64,000 bases of DNA from Mesorhizobium sp. M1B.F.Ca.ET.045.04.1.1 (lineage in GTDB: Bacteria; Pseudomonadota; Alphaproteobacteria; Rhizobiales; Rhizobiaceae): positions 2,333,001-2,397,000 of the forward strand of contig NZ_CP034448.1 of the NCBI RefSeq assembly GCF_003952465.1. Reading direction: 5' to 3'. Within the stretch, counting starts at the first letter, position 1. Each line of letters begins with the position of its first letter. Positions 35,751 through 44,641 of this stretch are shown here, piece after piece. A model generated the notes under the pieces. That model ran no database searches, was not told where the DNA came from, and worked only from the letters and a program-made list of their open reading frames with translations. The position numbers and the translations under genes are program-made.

Positions 35751-37004
35751 GTGAAGAAATACTCGGTATTCGCCATTGCCCGGGAGGCGATGCGCGGCCA
35801 CAAGGGCTGGGAAGAGCAGTGGACCTCGCCCGAGCCGAAGAAGGAATACGACGTCATCATCGTCGGCGCCGGCGGGCACGGCTTGGCGACGGCTTACTAT
35901 CTGGCGACCGAGCACGGCATCACCAATGTCGCGGTGCTGGAAAAGGGCTGGCTCGGCGGCGGCAACACCGGCCGCAACACCACCATCATCCGCTCCAACT
36001 ATCTCTATGACGAGAGCGCCGGCATCTACGACCATGCGCTGAAGCTGTGGGATGGGCTCAGCCAGGAGCTCAACTACAATGTCATGTATTCGGCGCGCGG
36101 CGTCATGATGCTTGCGCACAACGTCCATGACGTGCAGGTGTTCAAGCGCCACATCCATGCCAACCGGCTCAACGGCATCGACAATGAGTGGCTGACGCCG
36201 GAGCAGGCGAAGGAATTCTGTCCGCCGCTCAACATCGCCAAAGAGGCGCGCTATCCGGTGATGGGCGCAGCACTTCAGCGGCGCGGCGGCACGGCGCGCC
36301 ATGATGCGGTCGCCTGGGGTTATGCGCGCGGCGCCTCGGCGCGCGGCGTGCATATCATCCAGAACTGCGAGGTCACCGGCATCAAGCGCGCGGCAAATGG
36401 CGCCGTCGCCGGCGTCGAGACGTCGCGCGGCTTCATCGGCGCCAAGAAGGTCGGCGTGGTCGCGGCCGGCCATTCGTCGGTCATTATGGATATGGCCGGC
36501 GTGCGCATGCCGCTGGAGAGCTATCCGTTGCAGGCGCTGGTGTCGGAGCCGGTCAAGCCGGTGGTGCCATGCGTGATCATGTCGAATACGGTGCATGCCT
36601 ATATCTCGCAGTCGGACAAGGGCGAGCTGGTCATCGGCGCCGGCACTGACCAGTACATCTCCTATTCGCAGACCGGCGGCCTGCACATATTGCAGCACAC
36701 GCTGGACGCCATCTGCGAGATGTTCCCGATCTTCACCCGCATGAAGATGCTGCGCTCCTGGGGCGGCATCGTCGACGTGACGCCAGACCGCTCGCCGATC
36801 CTGGCCAAGACGCCCGTCAAGGGCCTCTATGTCAATTGCGGCTGGGGCACGGGCGGCTTCAAGGCGACACCGGGATCGGGCAACGTCTTCGCGCACACAA
36901 TCGCGAAGGATGATCCGCACCCGATCAATGCGCCCTTTACGCTCGAGCGCTTCCGCACCGGCCGTCTCATCGACGAAGCGGCCGCGGCCGCGGTGGCGCA
37001 CTGA
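35751..37004 (+). CDS. soxB: Sarcosine oxidase beta subunit
   Basis: 417 residues. FAD motif [38 protein letters not shown] and [14 protein letters not shown], where the His is at the position thought to bind FMN covalently in this family. The C-terminal [14 protein letters not shown] is the FAD/amine-oxidase end. GTG at 35751 starts the family N terminus ([13 protein letters not shown]); an upstream TTG at 35733 is less likely. With the alpha, gamma and delta subunits it oxidises sarcosine to glycine, formaldehyde (as methylene-tetrahydrofolate) and peroxide. It is followed by a gene not usually found in this operon. Confidence 0.95.
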   Translation: MKKYSVFAIAREAMRGHKGWEEQWTSPEPKKEYDVIIVGAGGHGLATAYYLATEHGITNVAVLEKGWLGGGNTGRNTTIIRSNYLYDESAGIYDHALKLWDGLSQELNYNVMYSARGVMMLAHNVHDVQVFKRHIHANRLNGIDNEWLTPEQAKEFCPPLNIAKEARYPVMGAALQRRGGTARHDAVAWGYARGASARGVHIIQNCEVTGIKRAANGAVAGVETSRGFIGAKKVGVVAAGHSSVIMDMAGVRMPLESYPLQALVSEPVKPVVPCVIMSNTVHAYISQSDKGELVIGAGTDQYISYSQTGGLHILQHTLDAICEMFPIFTRMKMLRSWGGIVDVTPDRSPILAKTPVKGLYVNCGWGTGGFKATPGSGNVFAHTIAKDDPHPINAPFTLERFRTGRLIDEAAAAAVAH

Positions 37005-37013
37005 GCACCGGCA

Positions 37014-37397
37014 ATGACGCGCAAGACCCACACCATGCTTTTCGGATTGGGCCTACTGGGCGTCACGGTGCTGTTCACGCTCTTGGTGGTCAGGGAGATT
37101 TTGGTTCGAATGGTCGGGTACGAGGCCAACGGAGTCGATCCCGTCATGTTGGCCATGTTTGCAATTGTCGGGGTACCTACTGCCTTCTGCGTGTGGGCGT
37201 TTGCCATACCGAAAATGCTCGAAAGAACTTTCTCCGGACCTCGAACACAGGCGGATGTCGATCGAGCCAAAGCGATTTTGCGTCCGATAGGATTGCTTGT
37301 TGAAGACCGCCCTTCCGAAGGAAATGTCGTGACCAACCGTGGCAGGCATGACGGCTCTGCGCGTGGCGGTTCGACCGAATCAAAGAAAGTCGATTGA
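37014..37397 (+). CDS. Small membrane protein inserted between soxB and soxD
   Basis: 127 residues with two predicted membrane helices (LFGLGLLGVTVLFTLLVV and VMLAMFAIVGVPTAFCVWAF) and a charged C-terminal tail (RTQADVDRAKAILRP onward). Its base composition is less GC-rich than the flanking sox genes by eye. The start at 37014 has no clear ribosome site and lies 10 bases after the soxB stop, so it may be translated by coupling. The stop overlaps the soxD start (TGATG). I do not recognise the family. The gene seems to be an insertion that kept the operon in phase. Confidence 0.65.
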   Translation: MTRKTHTMLFGLGLLGVTVLFTLLVVREILVRMVGYEANGVDPVMLAMFAIVGVPTAFCVWAFAIPKMLERTFSGPRTQADVDRAKAILRPIGLLVEDRPSEGNVVTNRGRHDGSARGGSTESKKVD

Positions 37398-37693
37398 TGC
37401 TTCTCATCCGCTGTCCCTATTGCGAGGAAGAGCGCCCGGAACTCGAGTTCCGCAATGCCGGCGAGGCGCATATCGCGCGCCCGACCAACATTGCCGCCGA
37501 GAGTGAAGACGATTTCGAGAAATTCTTCTTCATCCGCTCGAACCCGAAAGGCGTCATCTATGAGCGCTGGCGGCACATCCACGGCTGCGCGCGCTTCTTC
37601 AACGCCGTGCGCGACACCGTCACCGACAAGTTCGTCATGACCTACAAGGCCGGCGAGCCGAAGCCCGCGAAGTTGCCTGGAGCCTCGAAATGA
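37397..37693 (+). CDS. soxD: Sarcosine oxidase delta subunit
   Basis: 98 residues. The zinc site is seen in LIRCPYCEEERPELEF (two Cys) and RHIHGCARFFN (His and Cys). The small delta subunit is needed to assemble the heterotetramer. ATG at 37397 shares one base with the preceding stop; an upstream TTG at 37394 is in frame but has no support. Its stop overlaps the soxA start. Confidence 0.93.
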   Translation: MLLIRCPYCEEERPELEFRNAGEAHIARPTNIAAESEDDFEKFFFIRSNPKGVIYERWRHIHGCARFFNAVRDTVTDKFVMTYKAGEPKPAKLPGASK

Positions 37694-40600
37694 ACGCCGC
37701 CTTCCGCATCTCCGGCGCCGGGCGCCTGAAGCAGGCCAAGACCGCCTCCTTCAGCTTCGACGGCAAGTCGTATATCGGCATCGAGGGCGACACGCTCGCC
37801 TCGGCGCTGCTTGCCAATGGCGTGCATCTGGTCGGCCGTTCCTTCAAATACCACCGGCCGCGCGGCTTCCTGTCGGCCGGCGCGGAAGAGCCGAACGCGC
37901 TGGTTCAGGTCGTTCGCGACGACGCGCGCAAGACGCCGAATGTGCGGGCGACCGTGCAGGAGCTCTATGACGGCCTCACTGCCCATTCGCAGAACCGTTG
38001 GCCCTCGCTCGCCTTCGACGTCGGCGCGGTCAACGACATGGCCTCGCCGCTGTTCTCGGCCGGTTTCTACTACAAGACGTTCATGTGGCCGAAGTCGGCC
38101 TGGAAGAGCCTCTACGAGCCGAAGATCCGCGCCGCGGCCGGGCTTGGCGTTTCTCCGGACCGGCCGGACCCCGACCATTATGCCGCGCGCTACGCGCATT
38201 GCGAGGTGCTGGTGCTGGGCGGCGGTGCTGCCGGCATTGCCTCAGCCCTTGCCGCTGCCGAAACCGGTGTCAGGGTGATCCTCGCCGACGAGCAGGCCGA
38301 ATTCGGCGGCAGCCTGCGCTTCGAAAGCGGCGCAAAAATCGACGGCGAGAACGGCTTTGCCTGGGCTCAAAGTGCGATCGCCAAGCTCAAGGCGATGGAC
38401 AATGTCCGCGTGCTGCCGCGCACGACCGCTTTTGGGTATTACGCGCAGAATTTTGTCGGCCTGGTCGAGCGGGTCAGCGACCATCTCAAGGCTCCTGGCC
38501 GGGAGCTGGCGCGCGAGCGCCTGTGGCAGGTCCGCGCCAAGCGCGTGGTGCTCGCGACCGGCGCCATCGAGCGGCATATGGTGTTCGCCAACAACGACCG
38601 TCCGGGCGTCATGCTGGCGTCGGCCGCGCGCACCTATCTCAACCACTATGGCGTCGCGGTCGGCAGGAATGTCGGCGTCTACACGGCGAACGACTCGGCT
38701 TACGCGGCGGCGATCGACCTGAAGAAGGCCGGCGTCAATGTCGCGGCAATAGTCGACCTGCGCGACAACCCGTCCGGACCGGTGATCGACGAGGCGAGAG
38801 GGCTCGGCATCGAGATCAATTTCGGCCGCGCCGTGGTCCGGGCCGGCGGCAAGCTGCGCGTCTCGTCGATGACCGTGCAGCCGAAGACCGGCGGCGGCGA
38901 GCGCACGATTCCCGTCGATGCCATCCTGATGTCGGCGGGGTGGACGCCGTCGGTGCATCTCTTCTCGCAGTCGCGCGGCAAGGTCGCCTTCAACGAGGAG
39001 ACGCGGCGCTTCGTGCCGGGAACCTATGCGCAGGACTGCGTGTCGGTCGGCGCCTGCAACGGCACGGACGGGCTCTCCGCAACCATCGACGAGGCCTACG
39101 CGGCTGGCGCCAAGGCGGCGAAGGACGCCGGCGGCAAGGATTCCAGCGTCAAGACGGGCAAGAGCGCCAAGCCGAAGGTCGATGCCAGCGAGAGCTGGTC
39201 GCGCGGCATGCTGGGCGCCGCGCCCGGCGCCGGAGCAGGCACCACCGTCAAGGCGTTCGTCGATTTCCAGAACGACGTCACCGCCAAGGACATCCGCCAG
39301 GCGGTGCATGAGGGCATGCACTCGATCGAGCATGTCAAGCGCTTCACCACCAACGGCATGGCGACCGACCAGGGCAAGACGTCGAACATGCACGGTCTGG
39401 CGATCGCGGCCGAGACGCTCGGCAAGCCGATCCCGCAGGTCGGCCTCACCACCTTCCGCGCGCCCTATACGCCGGTCACCTTCGGCTCGATCGTCGGACA
39501 CGCGCGGGGTCCGCTTTTCGACCCGACGCGCCGCACGGCGACCCATGGCTGGGCGGCCGCCAAAGGCGCCGTGTTCGAGGATGTCGGCCAGTGGAAGCGC
39601 GCCTGGTATTTCCCCAAAACCGGCGAGGACATGCATGCCGCCGTCAATCGCGAATGCGTGACGGTGCGCAAGACGGCCGGCCTGTTCGACGCCTCGACGC
39701 TCGGCAAGATCGAGGTGGTCGGGCCGGACGCGGCGAAGTTCATGGAGCTGCTCTACACCAACCCGTGGGAGAAGCTGGAGCCCGGCCGCTGCCGCTACGG
39801 CATCATGCTGCGCGAGGACGGCTTCATCTATGACGACGGCGTCGTCGGCAGGCTGGCGCCGGACCGCTTCCATGTGACGACCACTACCGGCGGCGCGCCG
39901 CGCGTCATGCATCACATGGAGGACTACCTCCAGACCGAGTTCCCTCACCTCAACGTGTGGCTGACCTCGATCACCGAACAATGGGCGGTGATCGCGGTGC
40001 AGGGGCCGAAGTCGCGGGACATCATCGCGCCGCTGGTCGAAGGCATCGACATGTCGGACGAGGCGCTGCCGCATATGTCGGTGCGTGAGGGCAAGATCTG
40101 CGGCGTGCCGACCAGGCTGTTCCGTATGTCCTTCACCGGCGAGCGCGGATTCGAAGTCAATGTGCCGGCCGATTATGGCGAGGCGGTCTGGGAAGCGCTG
40201 TGGGCCGAAGGCCAGAAGCATGGCGCGACCGCCTACGGCACCGAAACCATGCACGTGCTGCGCGCCGAGAAGGGCTACATCATCGTCGGCCAGGACACCG
40301 ACGGCACGGTGACGCCGAACGACGCCGGGCTCGACTGGGCGGTCGGCAAGAAGAAGACCGACTTCGTCGGCATCCGCGGCATGGCGCGTGCAGACCTCGT
40401 CGCCAAGGGCCGCAAGCAGCTCGTCGGCCTGAAGACCAAGGACCCGAAGGTCGTGCTGGAAGAGGGGGCGCAGATCGTCGACGATCCGAAGCAGGCGATC
40501 CCGATGAAGATGATCGGCCACGTCACCTCCAGCTACTGGTCGGAGAATTGCGGGCGCTCGATCGCGCTGGCGCTGGTCGCCGGCGGCCGCGACCGCATGG

Positions 40601-40698
40601 GTCAGACGCTCTACGTGCCGATGCCGAACGGCACGATCGAGGTAGAGGTCACCGGCATGGTGTTCGTCGACGAGAAGGGAGAACGCCTCAATGGCTAA
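37690..40698 (+). CDS. soxA: Sarcosine oxidase alpha subunit
   Basis: 1002 residues. N-terminal domain with FDGKSYIGIEGDTLASALLA and FKYHRPRGFLSAGAEEPNAL, NAD-binding Rossmann motif VLVLGGGAAGIASALAAAETG, then a second nucleotide site (RVVLATGAIERHM), and a C-terminal aminomethyltransferase (GcvT-like) domain with RTTDRFHV-type folate residues and GERGFEVNVPADYG. It carries NAD and transfers the released methylene group to tetrahydrofolate. Overlaps soxD by 4 bases and soxG by 8 bases. A Lys/Ser-rich linker (KDSSVKTGKSAKPKV) sits near residue 480. Confidence 0.95.
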   Translation: MNAAFRISGAGRLKQAKTASFSFDGKSYIGIEGDTLASALLANGVHLVGRSFKYHRPRGFLSAGAEEPNALVQVVRDDARKTPNVRATVQELYDGLTAHSQNRWPSLAFDVGAVNDMASPLFSAGFYYKTFMWPKSAWKSLYEPKIRAAAGLGVSPDRPDPDHYAARYAHCEVLVLGGGAAGIASALAAAETGVRVILADEQAEFGGSLRFESGAKIDGENGFAWAQSAIAKLKAMDNVRVLPRTTAFGYYAQNFVGLVERVSDHLKAPGRELARERLWQVRAKRVVLATGAIERHMVFANNDRPGVMLASAARTYLNHYGVAVGRNVGVYTANDSAYAAAIDLKKAGVNVAAIVDLRDNPSGPVIDEARGLGIEINFGRAVVRAGGKLRVSSMTVQPKTGGGERTIPVDAILMSAGWTPSVHLFSQSRGKVAFNEETRRFVPGTYAQDCVSVGACNGTDGLSATIDEAYAAGAKAAKDAGGKDSSVKTGKSAKPKVDASESWSRGMLGAAPGAGAGTTVKAFVDFQNDVTAKDIRQAVHEGMHSIEHVKRFTTNGMATDQGKTSNMHGLAIAAETLGKPIPQVGLTTFRAPYTPVTFGSIVGHARGPLFDPTRRTATHGWAAAKGAVFEDVGQWKRAWYFPKTGEDMHAAVNRECVTVRKTAGLFDASTLGKIEVVGPDAAKFMELLYTNPWEKLEPGRCRYGIMLREDGFIYDDGVVGRLAPDRFHVTTTTGGAPRVMHHMEDYLQTEFPHLNVWLTSITEQWAVIAVQGPKSRDIIAPLVEGIDMSDEALPHMSVREGKICGVPTRLFRMSFTGERGFEVNVPADYGEAVWEALWAEGQKHGATAYGTETMHVLRAEKGYIIVGQDTDGTVTPNDAGLDWAVGKKKTDFVGIRGMARADLVAKGRKQLVGLKTKDPKVVLEEGAQIVDDPKQAIPMKMIGHVTSSYWSENCGRSIALALVAGGRDRMGQTLYVPMPNGTIEVEVTGMVFVDEKGERLNG

Positions 40699-41275
40699 GG
40701 CTGCCGCCAAGACAAAAGCCGCCGCGGCTTCCGGCTCCGTCGAGCGGCGTCCGGCGCTTGCCGGCCGCGCGCTGTCGGCGCCGGGCGTCAAGGTCGAGAT
40801 CCTGCCTCCGGCCGAACGCATCTCGCTTCGCGCGCCGCAGGCTTCCATCGCCGCGCTCTCCAAGGCGCTCGGCGTGACGCTGCCGGCGAAACCGAAAACC
40901 TCGGCCGCGAAGGGCGGGCGCACCGCTCTGTGGCTCGGGCCGGACGAGTGGCTGATCATCGACGAGGCCGGCAAGGATCCGCTGGCCGATTGCGCCAAGG
41001 TGTCGGCGCTGCATTCGGCGGTCGGCATCTCGCATCGCAATGTCGCGATCTCGGTCGCCGGGCCAGCCGCTGCCGTGACGGTCAATTCGGGCTGCCCGCA
41101 GGACCTGTCGCTCGAGGCATTCCCGGTCGGGGCGGCTTCGCGCACCATCCTCGGCAAGTCCGAGATCGTGCTGTTGCGCACCGCGGCGGATGCATTCCGG
41201 GTGGAGTGCTGGCGTTCCTTCTCGGACTATGTCTTTACTTTGCTGTCGGAAGCGGCAAGCGACGCGGCGAACTGA
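40691..41275 (+). CDS. soxG: Sarcosine oxidase gamma subunit
   Basis: 194 residues. Typical gamma-subunit sequence: LPPAERISLRAPQASIAALS, TALWLGPDEWLIID, HSAVGISHRNVAISVAGPAA and ECWRSFSDYVFTLLSEA. The N-terminal 20 residues are a Lys/Ala-rich extension (MAKAAAKTKAAAASGSVE) not conserved in the family as I know it. Its start overlaps the soxA stop. It closes the four-subunit operon; the glyA and purU genes often found next to sox operons are not here. Confidence 0.93.
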   Translation: MAKAAAKTKAAAASGSVERRPALAGRALSAPGVKVEILPPAERISLRAPQASIAALSKALGVTLPAKPKTSAAKGGRTALWLGPDEWLIIDEAGKDPLADCAKVSALHSAVGISHRNVAISVAGPAAAVTVNSGCPQDLSLEAFPVGAASRTILGKSEIVLLRTAADAFRVECWRSFSDYVFTLLSEAASDAAN

Positions 41276-41349
41276 TTTTCCTGAACGCCGTTAACCGGAG
41301 GCGGCGTCGCAGGAACCATCGCCGATCCGTCCCCGTTGTTTGCGACTAG

Positions 41350-41589
<240 letters not shown>

Positions 41590-41616
41590 AACGTTCGCTT
41601 CGAGAGCGCCGGTATA

Positions 41617-41653
41617 AACGAAAACGGGCGGCCAAGTGCCGCCCGTTTTCGTT
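41617..41653. terminator. Perfect bidirectional terminator hairpin
   Basis: AACGAAAACGGGCGGC-CAAGT-GCCGCCCGTTTTCGTT: a 16-base-pair perfect stem, A/T-rich at the base on both sides. It lies between the convergent small acidic gene (plus) and the small secreted gene (minus), so it should terminate both. Confidence 0.85.
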
Positions 41654-41668
41654 GCCAGTTTTGCGGGT

Positions 41669-41905
41669 TTAGAGGCCGGGCACGAACCACGGGTTCACGT
41701 CCATGCCGAGCCGCGGACCCCTGGTGGTCTGGGTCTTGCTGGCGTCAGCCTTTTCGACCGAACCGGTCGCCGTGCAGTCGAGCATCACATTGGTATGGGT
41801 CTGAGCGCAGGCCGCGGGAGCGTGCTTGGCCGGCTGGCTCGCGCCGGCGAAAGCGGCACCCGAGAAGGCCAGCACGGCAGCGAGAGCGAGGATTGTCTTT
41901 TTCAT
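41669..41905 (-). CDS. Small secreted protein of unknown function
   Basis: 78 residues with a clear signal peptide (MKKTILALAAVLAFSGAAFA). The mature part has two cysteines (APAACAQTHTNVMLDCTATG) and no recognised domain. Upstream, 41927-42006, there are palindromes likely to bind the regulator encoded by the TetR gene beyond them. Its terminator is shared with the preceding convergent gene. Possibly a periplasmic stress-induced protein. Confidence 0.65.
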   Translation of the reverse strand: MKKTILALAAVLAFSGAAFAGASQPAKHAPAACAQTHTNVMLDCTATGSVEKADASKTQTTRGPRLGMDVNPWFVPGL

Positions 41906-41926
41906 CTTCCGTCTCCAGTAACCTGT

Positions 41927-41950
41927 TCGTACATGTACGATACGGCGTAT
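41927..41950. promoter_or_regulatory. Operator candidates upstream of the small secreted gene
   Basis: TCGTACATGTACGA (41927-41940) is a perfect 14-base palindrome, directly followed by ATACGGCGTAT (41940-41950). The core ATACGNNGTAY also occurs upstream of the TetR gene at 42762-42772. This lies 22 bases or more before the start codon at 41905, where a promoter is expected. Confidence 0.5.
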
Positions 41951-41983
41951 ATGTACGGTTAACGAAAGCTGAATTCAAGAGAG

Positions 41984-42006
41984 AATTTGTACGTGTACGA
42001 CAAATT
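41984..42006. promoter_or_regulatory. Second palindrome upstream of the small secreted gene
   Basis: AATTTGT-ACGTGTACG-ACAAATT: perfect 7-base arms around a central GTAC/TGTAC-containing spacer similar to the palindrome at 41927-41940. It is 79 bases upstream of the start codon. It may be an operator. Confidence 0.4.
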
Positions 42007-42076
42007 TTCTTGAACGTAGGAATTCGCCGCCGCGAATCAAACGATCGGCGCAGCGGAAAAACGGCGGGACAACCGG

Positions 42077-42721
42077 TCAGCAGTTGACGGGTGTTTCGGT
42101 GAGCGGGGGAATGTCCTGCGCCGACAGGGAGGCCAGCATGAAGTCGCACATCCGCTTCACATAGGCCTGAGGGTCGCCGAAGGGATAGAAGGGAAAGGTG
42201 ATCAGCAGCGAGATCGTGCCGTGGCCGACCGTCCACAGCATGGTGGCGATGGCGCGGGGGTCGCCCTTGAGCTTGCCGGCGGCGACGCATGCCTCGACCC
42301 TTTTGATCAGCACCTTCATCGCCGGGTTGCCCTCTTCCATCTCCTCGTAACTGCGGCCTTCCGGCAGCTTGGTCTTCTCGGTCATGAACACGGTGCGATA
42401 TTCATTGGGGTTGCCGAGGCCGAAGGCGGCATATTCGGTCATTACCGCCCGCAGCGCCTCGATCGGGTCATCGGCGGGATGCCCCTCGATGCGCCGGGCA
42501 AGCGTCTCGAAGGCATCCTCGGCCAGCGCGAACAGGATGTCCTGCTTGTCGGCGAAATAGGAATAGACCGACATCGGCGCGTAGCCGACCCGCTTGGCCA
42601 GCTTGCGGATGGTAAGCCCTTCGTAGCCCTCTTCCTGGACGAGCTTGTGGGCCGCGTCGACCAACTCGGAACGAAGTTCGGCTTTTTGTTTTTCGCGGCG
42701 TTTCTGAACGCTCAGCGCCAA
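42077..42721 (-). CDS. TetR/AcrR-family transcriptional regulator
   Basis: 214 residues. N-terminal helix-turn-helix: ELVDAAHKLVQEEGYEGLTI then RKLAKRVGYAPMSVYSYFADKQDILFAL. The C-terminal ligand domain has TISLLITFPFYPFGDP. It probably represses neighbouring genes until a ligand binds. It lies downstream on the strand of the interrupted SDR gene, and its promoter (42762-42772 candidate site) shares a core with the operators at 41940-41950, so autoregulation and control of the small secreted gene are likely. Which acyl-CoA genes it controls is unknown. Confidence 0.9.
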   Translation of the reverse strand: MALSVQKRREKQKAELRSELVDAAHKLVQEEGYEGLTIRKLAKRVGYAPMSVYSYFADKQDILFALAEDAFETLARRIEGHPADDPIEALRAVMTEYAAFGLGNPNEYRTVFMTEKTKLPEGRSYEEMEEGNPAMKVLIKRVEACVAAGKLKGDPRAIATMLWTVGHGTISLLITFPFYPFGDPQAYVKRMCDFMLASLSAQDIPPLTETPVNC

Positions 42722-42761
42722 TGTCCGCCTGCCTTTGTGGTTGGTTGCCTTACAAAATTAT

Positions 42762-42772
42762 ATACGCTGTAC
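42762..42772. promoter_or_regulatory. Possible TetR autoregulatory site
   Basis: ATACGCTGTAC matches ATACGGCGTAT at 41940-41950 in its outer bases (ATACGNNGTAY). It lies 41 bases upstream of the TetR start codon, inside the expected promoter, in an AT-rich patch (TACAAAATTATATACG). Confidence 0.4.
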
Positions 42773-43439
42773 GGCAACGGACAAGAGCGCAGGCCGGTTC
42801 CGTAACGTCCGCTCAAATGGCGCCAATACCGCCGTCGAGCGCCAGCGAATGTCCGGTCATGAAGGAGTTGGCAGGATCGGCGAGATAAAGGATGCCGTTT
42901 ACGATCTCAGCGACCTCGCCGACCCGCTTCATCGGCACACCGCGGGTCAACTCCGCCAGCGCTTCCGCCTCCGGCGCGCCGGTGGAACGCACGAAGCCGT
43001 CGACCATCGCCGTCCTGGTATGGGCGGGACAGACGGCGTTGATGCGTATCCCCTTGCTGGCATATTCGACCGCCGCAGAACGAGTAAGGCCCATCACGCC
43101 ATGCTTGGCAGCAGCGTAGACCGACAGCTTCGGCGCGCCGGAGAGACCCGCGACCGAGGCGACATTGACGATGGCGCCGCCCTTGCCGCTTTCCCTGAAC
43201 TGGCGCTCCATCTGCGGGATCTGGTGCTTCATGGCGTAGAAGACGCCGAGCAGATCGACCTCGAGCACCCGGCGCGCTTCCTGCGATGTCACCTGCGGCA
43301 ACCGCACGAAGGCGTGCACGATCCCGGCATTGTTGACGGCAATGTCCAGCCGGCCGAATTTTTGCAACGCCAGCTTCACCAGATCCTCCGAGAGCTTTTC
43401 GTCGGCAATGTTGCCGGCAAGAAGCGCGGTCTCGGCGCC

Positions 43440-44490
43440 TAGAGCGGTTCAAGATTTGACGGAATCGGAAAGGATTCCCGATTTGTCGGATTTGTGATTC
43501 AAGATGCTGGCTGGAATGGAGGCCAGCATCTGATGACGCGACCTCTTTCGAATGATCTTCGCGAACGGGTTGTGGCGGCGGTTTTGCGTGGTGAGAGCCG
43601 CCGGTCGGCGGCCAAACGGTTTGGCATTTCGGTTTCGGCGGCGGTGAAGTTGTTGCAGCGCCATCGGGCGACTGGTTCGGTTGCTCCAGGCAAGATGGGC
43701 GGACATCGCAAGAGGGTGTTGGAGCCGCACCGTGCCTTCATCGCGGCCCGTCTACGTGAGACGCCGCATCTGACGCTGCACGGTCTGAAGGATGAGTTGG
43801 CCGCTCGCGGGGTCAAGGTTTCGCATAACGCAGTGTGGCAATTCCTGCGCCGCGAGGGGCTGAGCTTCAAAAAAAACGTTGTTCGCTCTTGAGCAGGCAC
43901 GCGCCGATATTGCCCGAAGGCGCCAGCGATGGCGATCCTGGCAGGCCGGCCTCGATCCGCAGTGCCTGGTTTTCATCGATGAGACCTGGATCAAGACCAA
44001 CATGGCTCCGCTGCGTGGCTGGGGGCCGAAGGGCAAGCGGCTGCGCGGCTTGGCTCCGCACGGCCACTGGCGCACGCTGACTTTCCTGGGCGCGCTGCGC
44101 TGGGATCGGCTCGCGGCACCTTGTGTCTTCGACGGACCGATCAACGGCCAATGCTTCCGCGCTTATGTCGAGCAACAGCTCATCACTGTCCTTAAGCCCG
44201 GCGATATCGTCATCATGGACAATCTGGGAAGTCATAAGTCGGCCGCCATCAGGCAGATGATCAAGGCCGCCGGTGCCAGGCTTTGGTACCTGCCGCCCTA
44301 CTCGCCGGACCTTAATCCGATCGAGCAGGCCTTCGCCAAAATCAAACACTGGATGCGCCAAGCTCAGAAACGTACCGTCGAGGACACCTGGCGTCACATC
44401 GGTCACCTCGTCGAAACCATCGAGCCAGCCGAATGCAAGAACTACTTCGCAAACGCAGGCTATGCTTCCGTCAAATCGTGAAAGACCCTA
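43440..44490 (+). mobile_element. IS630-family insertion sequence with TA target duplication
   Basis: The element of about 1047 bases lies between duplicated TA (43440-43441 and 44489-44490). Terminal inverted repeats read AGAGCGGTTCAAGATTTGACGGAA at the left and, complemented, AGGGTCTTTCACGATTTGACGGAA at the right. One transposase is encoded on the plus strand, opposite to the SDR it interrupts. TA target choice and DDE motifs are those of IS630/Tc1. The ends and transposase look intact, so the insertion is probably recent and perhaps still mobile. Confidence 0.92.
43533..44481 (+). CDS. IS630-family transposase in two overlapping frames
   Basis: Frame 1 (43533-43892, 119 residues; MTRPLSNDLRERVVAAVLRG) holds the helix-turn-helix DNA-binding part. 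Frame 2 continues to 44481 with the DDE catalytic core: VFIDETWIKTNM (Asp), VIMDNLGSHKS (Asp) and YSPDLNPIEQAFAKIK (Glu). The frames meet at an A8 run (43869-43876: TTC AAA AAA AAC). Reaching frame 2 requires a shift equivalent to skipping one A, by ribosomal or transcriptional slippage, as reported in other IS630 elements. A simple inactivating indel cannot be excluded. Confidence 0.88.
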
Positions 44491-44641
44491 GCGTCGCCGC
44501 GAAATCGCCGAGTGCCGCTTCGTCGAGATCGGAAAGGACCAGCCGCGCGCCCTCAGTGGCGAAGGCTTTGGCCGCGCCGCTGCCGAGCCCGCCGGTCGCA
44601 CCGGTTATCAGCACCGTGGCTCCTTCGAAACGGCCCATCGC

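Larger units (their letters stand above)
42813..44638 (-). pseudogene. Short-chain dehydrogenase gene split by IS630
   Basis: The gene starts at 44638 (MGRFEGATVLITGATGGLGS) and runs to codon 50 (FAATL), where the IS element interrupts it; the rest continues at 43439 with GAETALLAGNIADEKLSEDL to the stop at 42813. Removing the element and one copy of the TA repeat restores one frame of 258 codons. Motifs TGATGGLGSG (cofactor), VNVASVAG and YAAAKHGVMGL (catalytic Ser, Tyr, Lys) are intact. The protein would be a 3-hydroxyacyl-CoA-type SDR. As it is, the N-terminal cofactor half is separated, so no functional enzyme is expected. It follows the phosphotransferase gene by 3 bases, so it was part of that operon. 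Confidence 0.92.

Noticed and set aside
38242..41181. A very long open minus-strand frame (about 980 codons) opposite soxA and soxG.
   Set aside because: It is antisense to genes with clear family motifs. Such frames are common opposite GC-rich genes, and its translation shows the biased Arg/His/Asp-rich composition typical of them.
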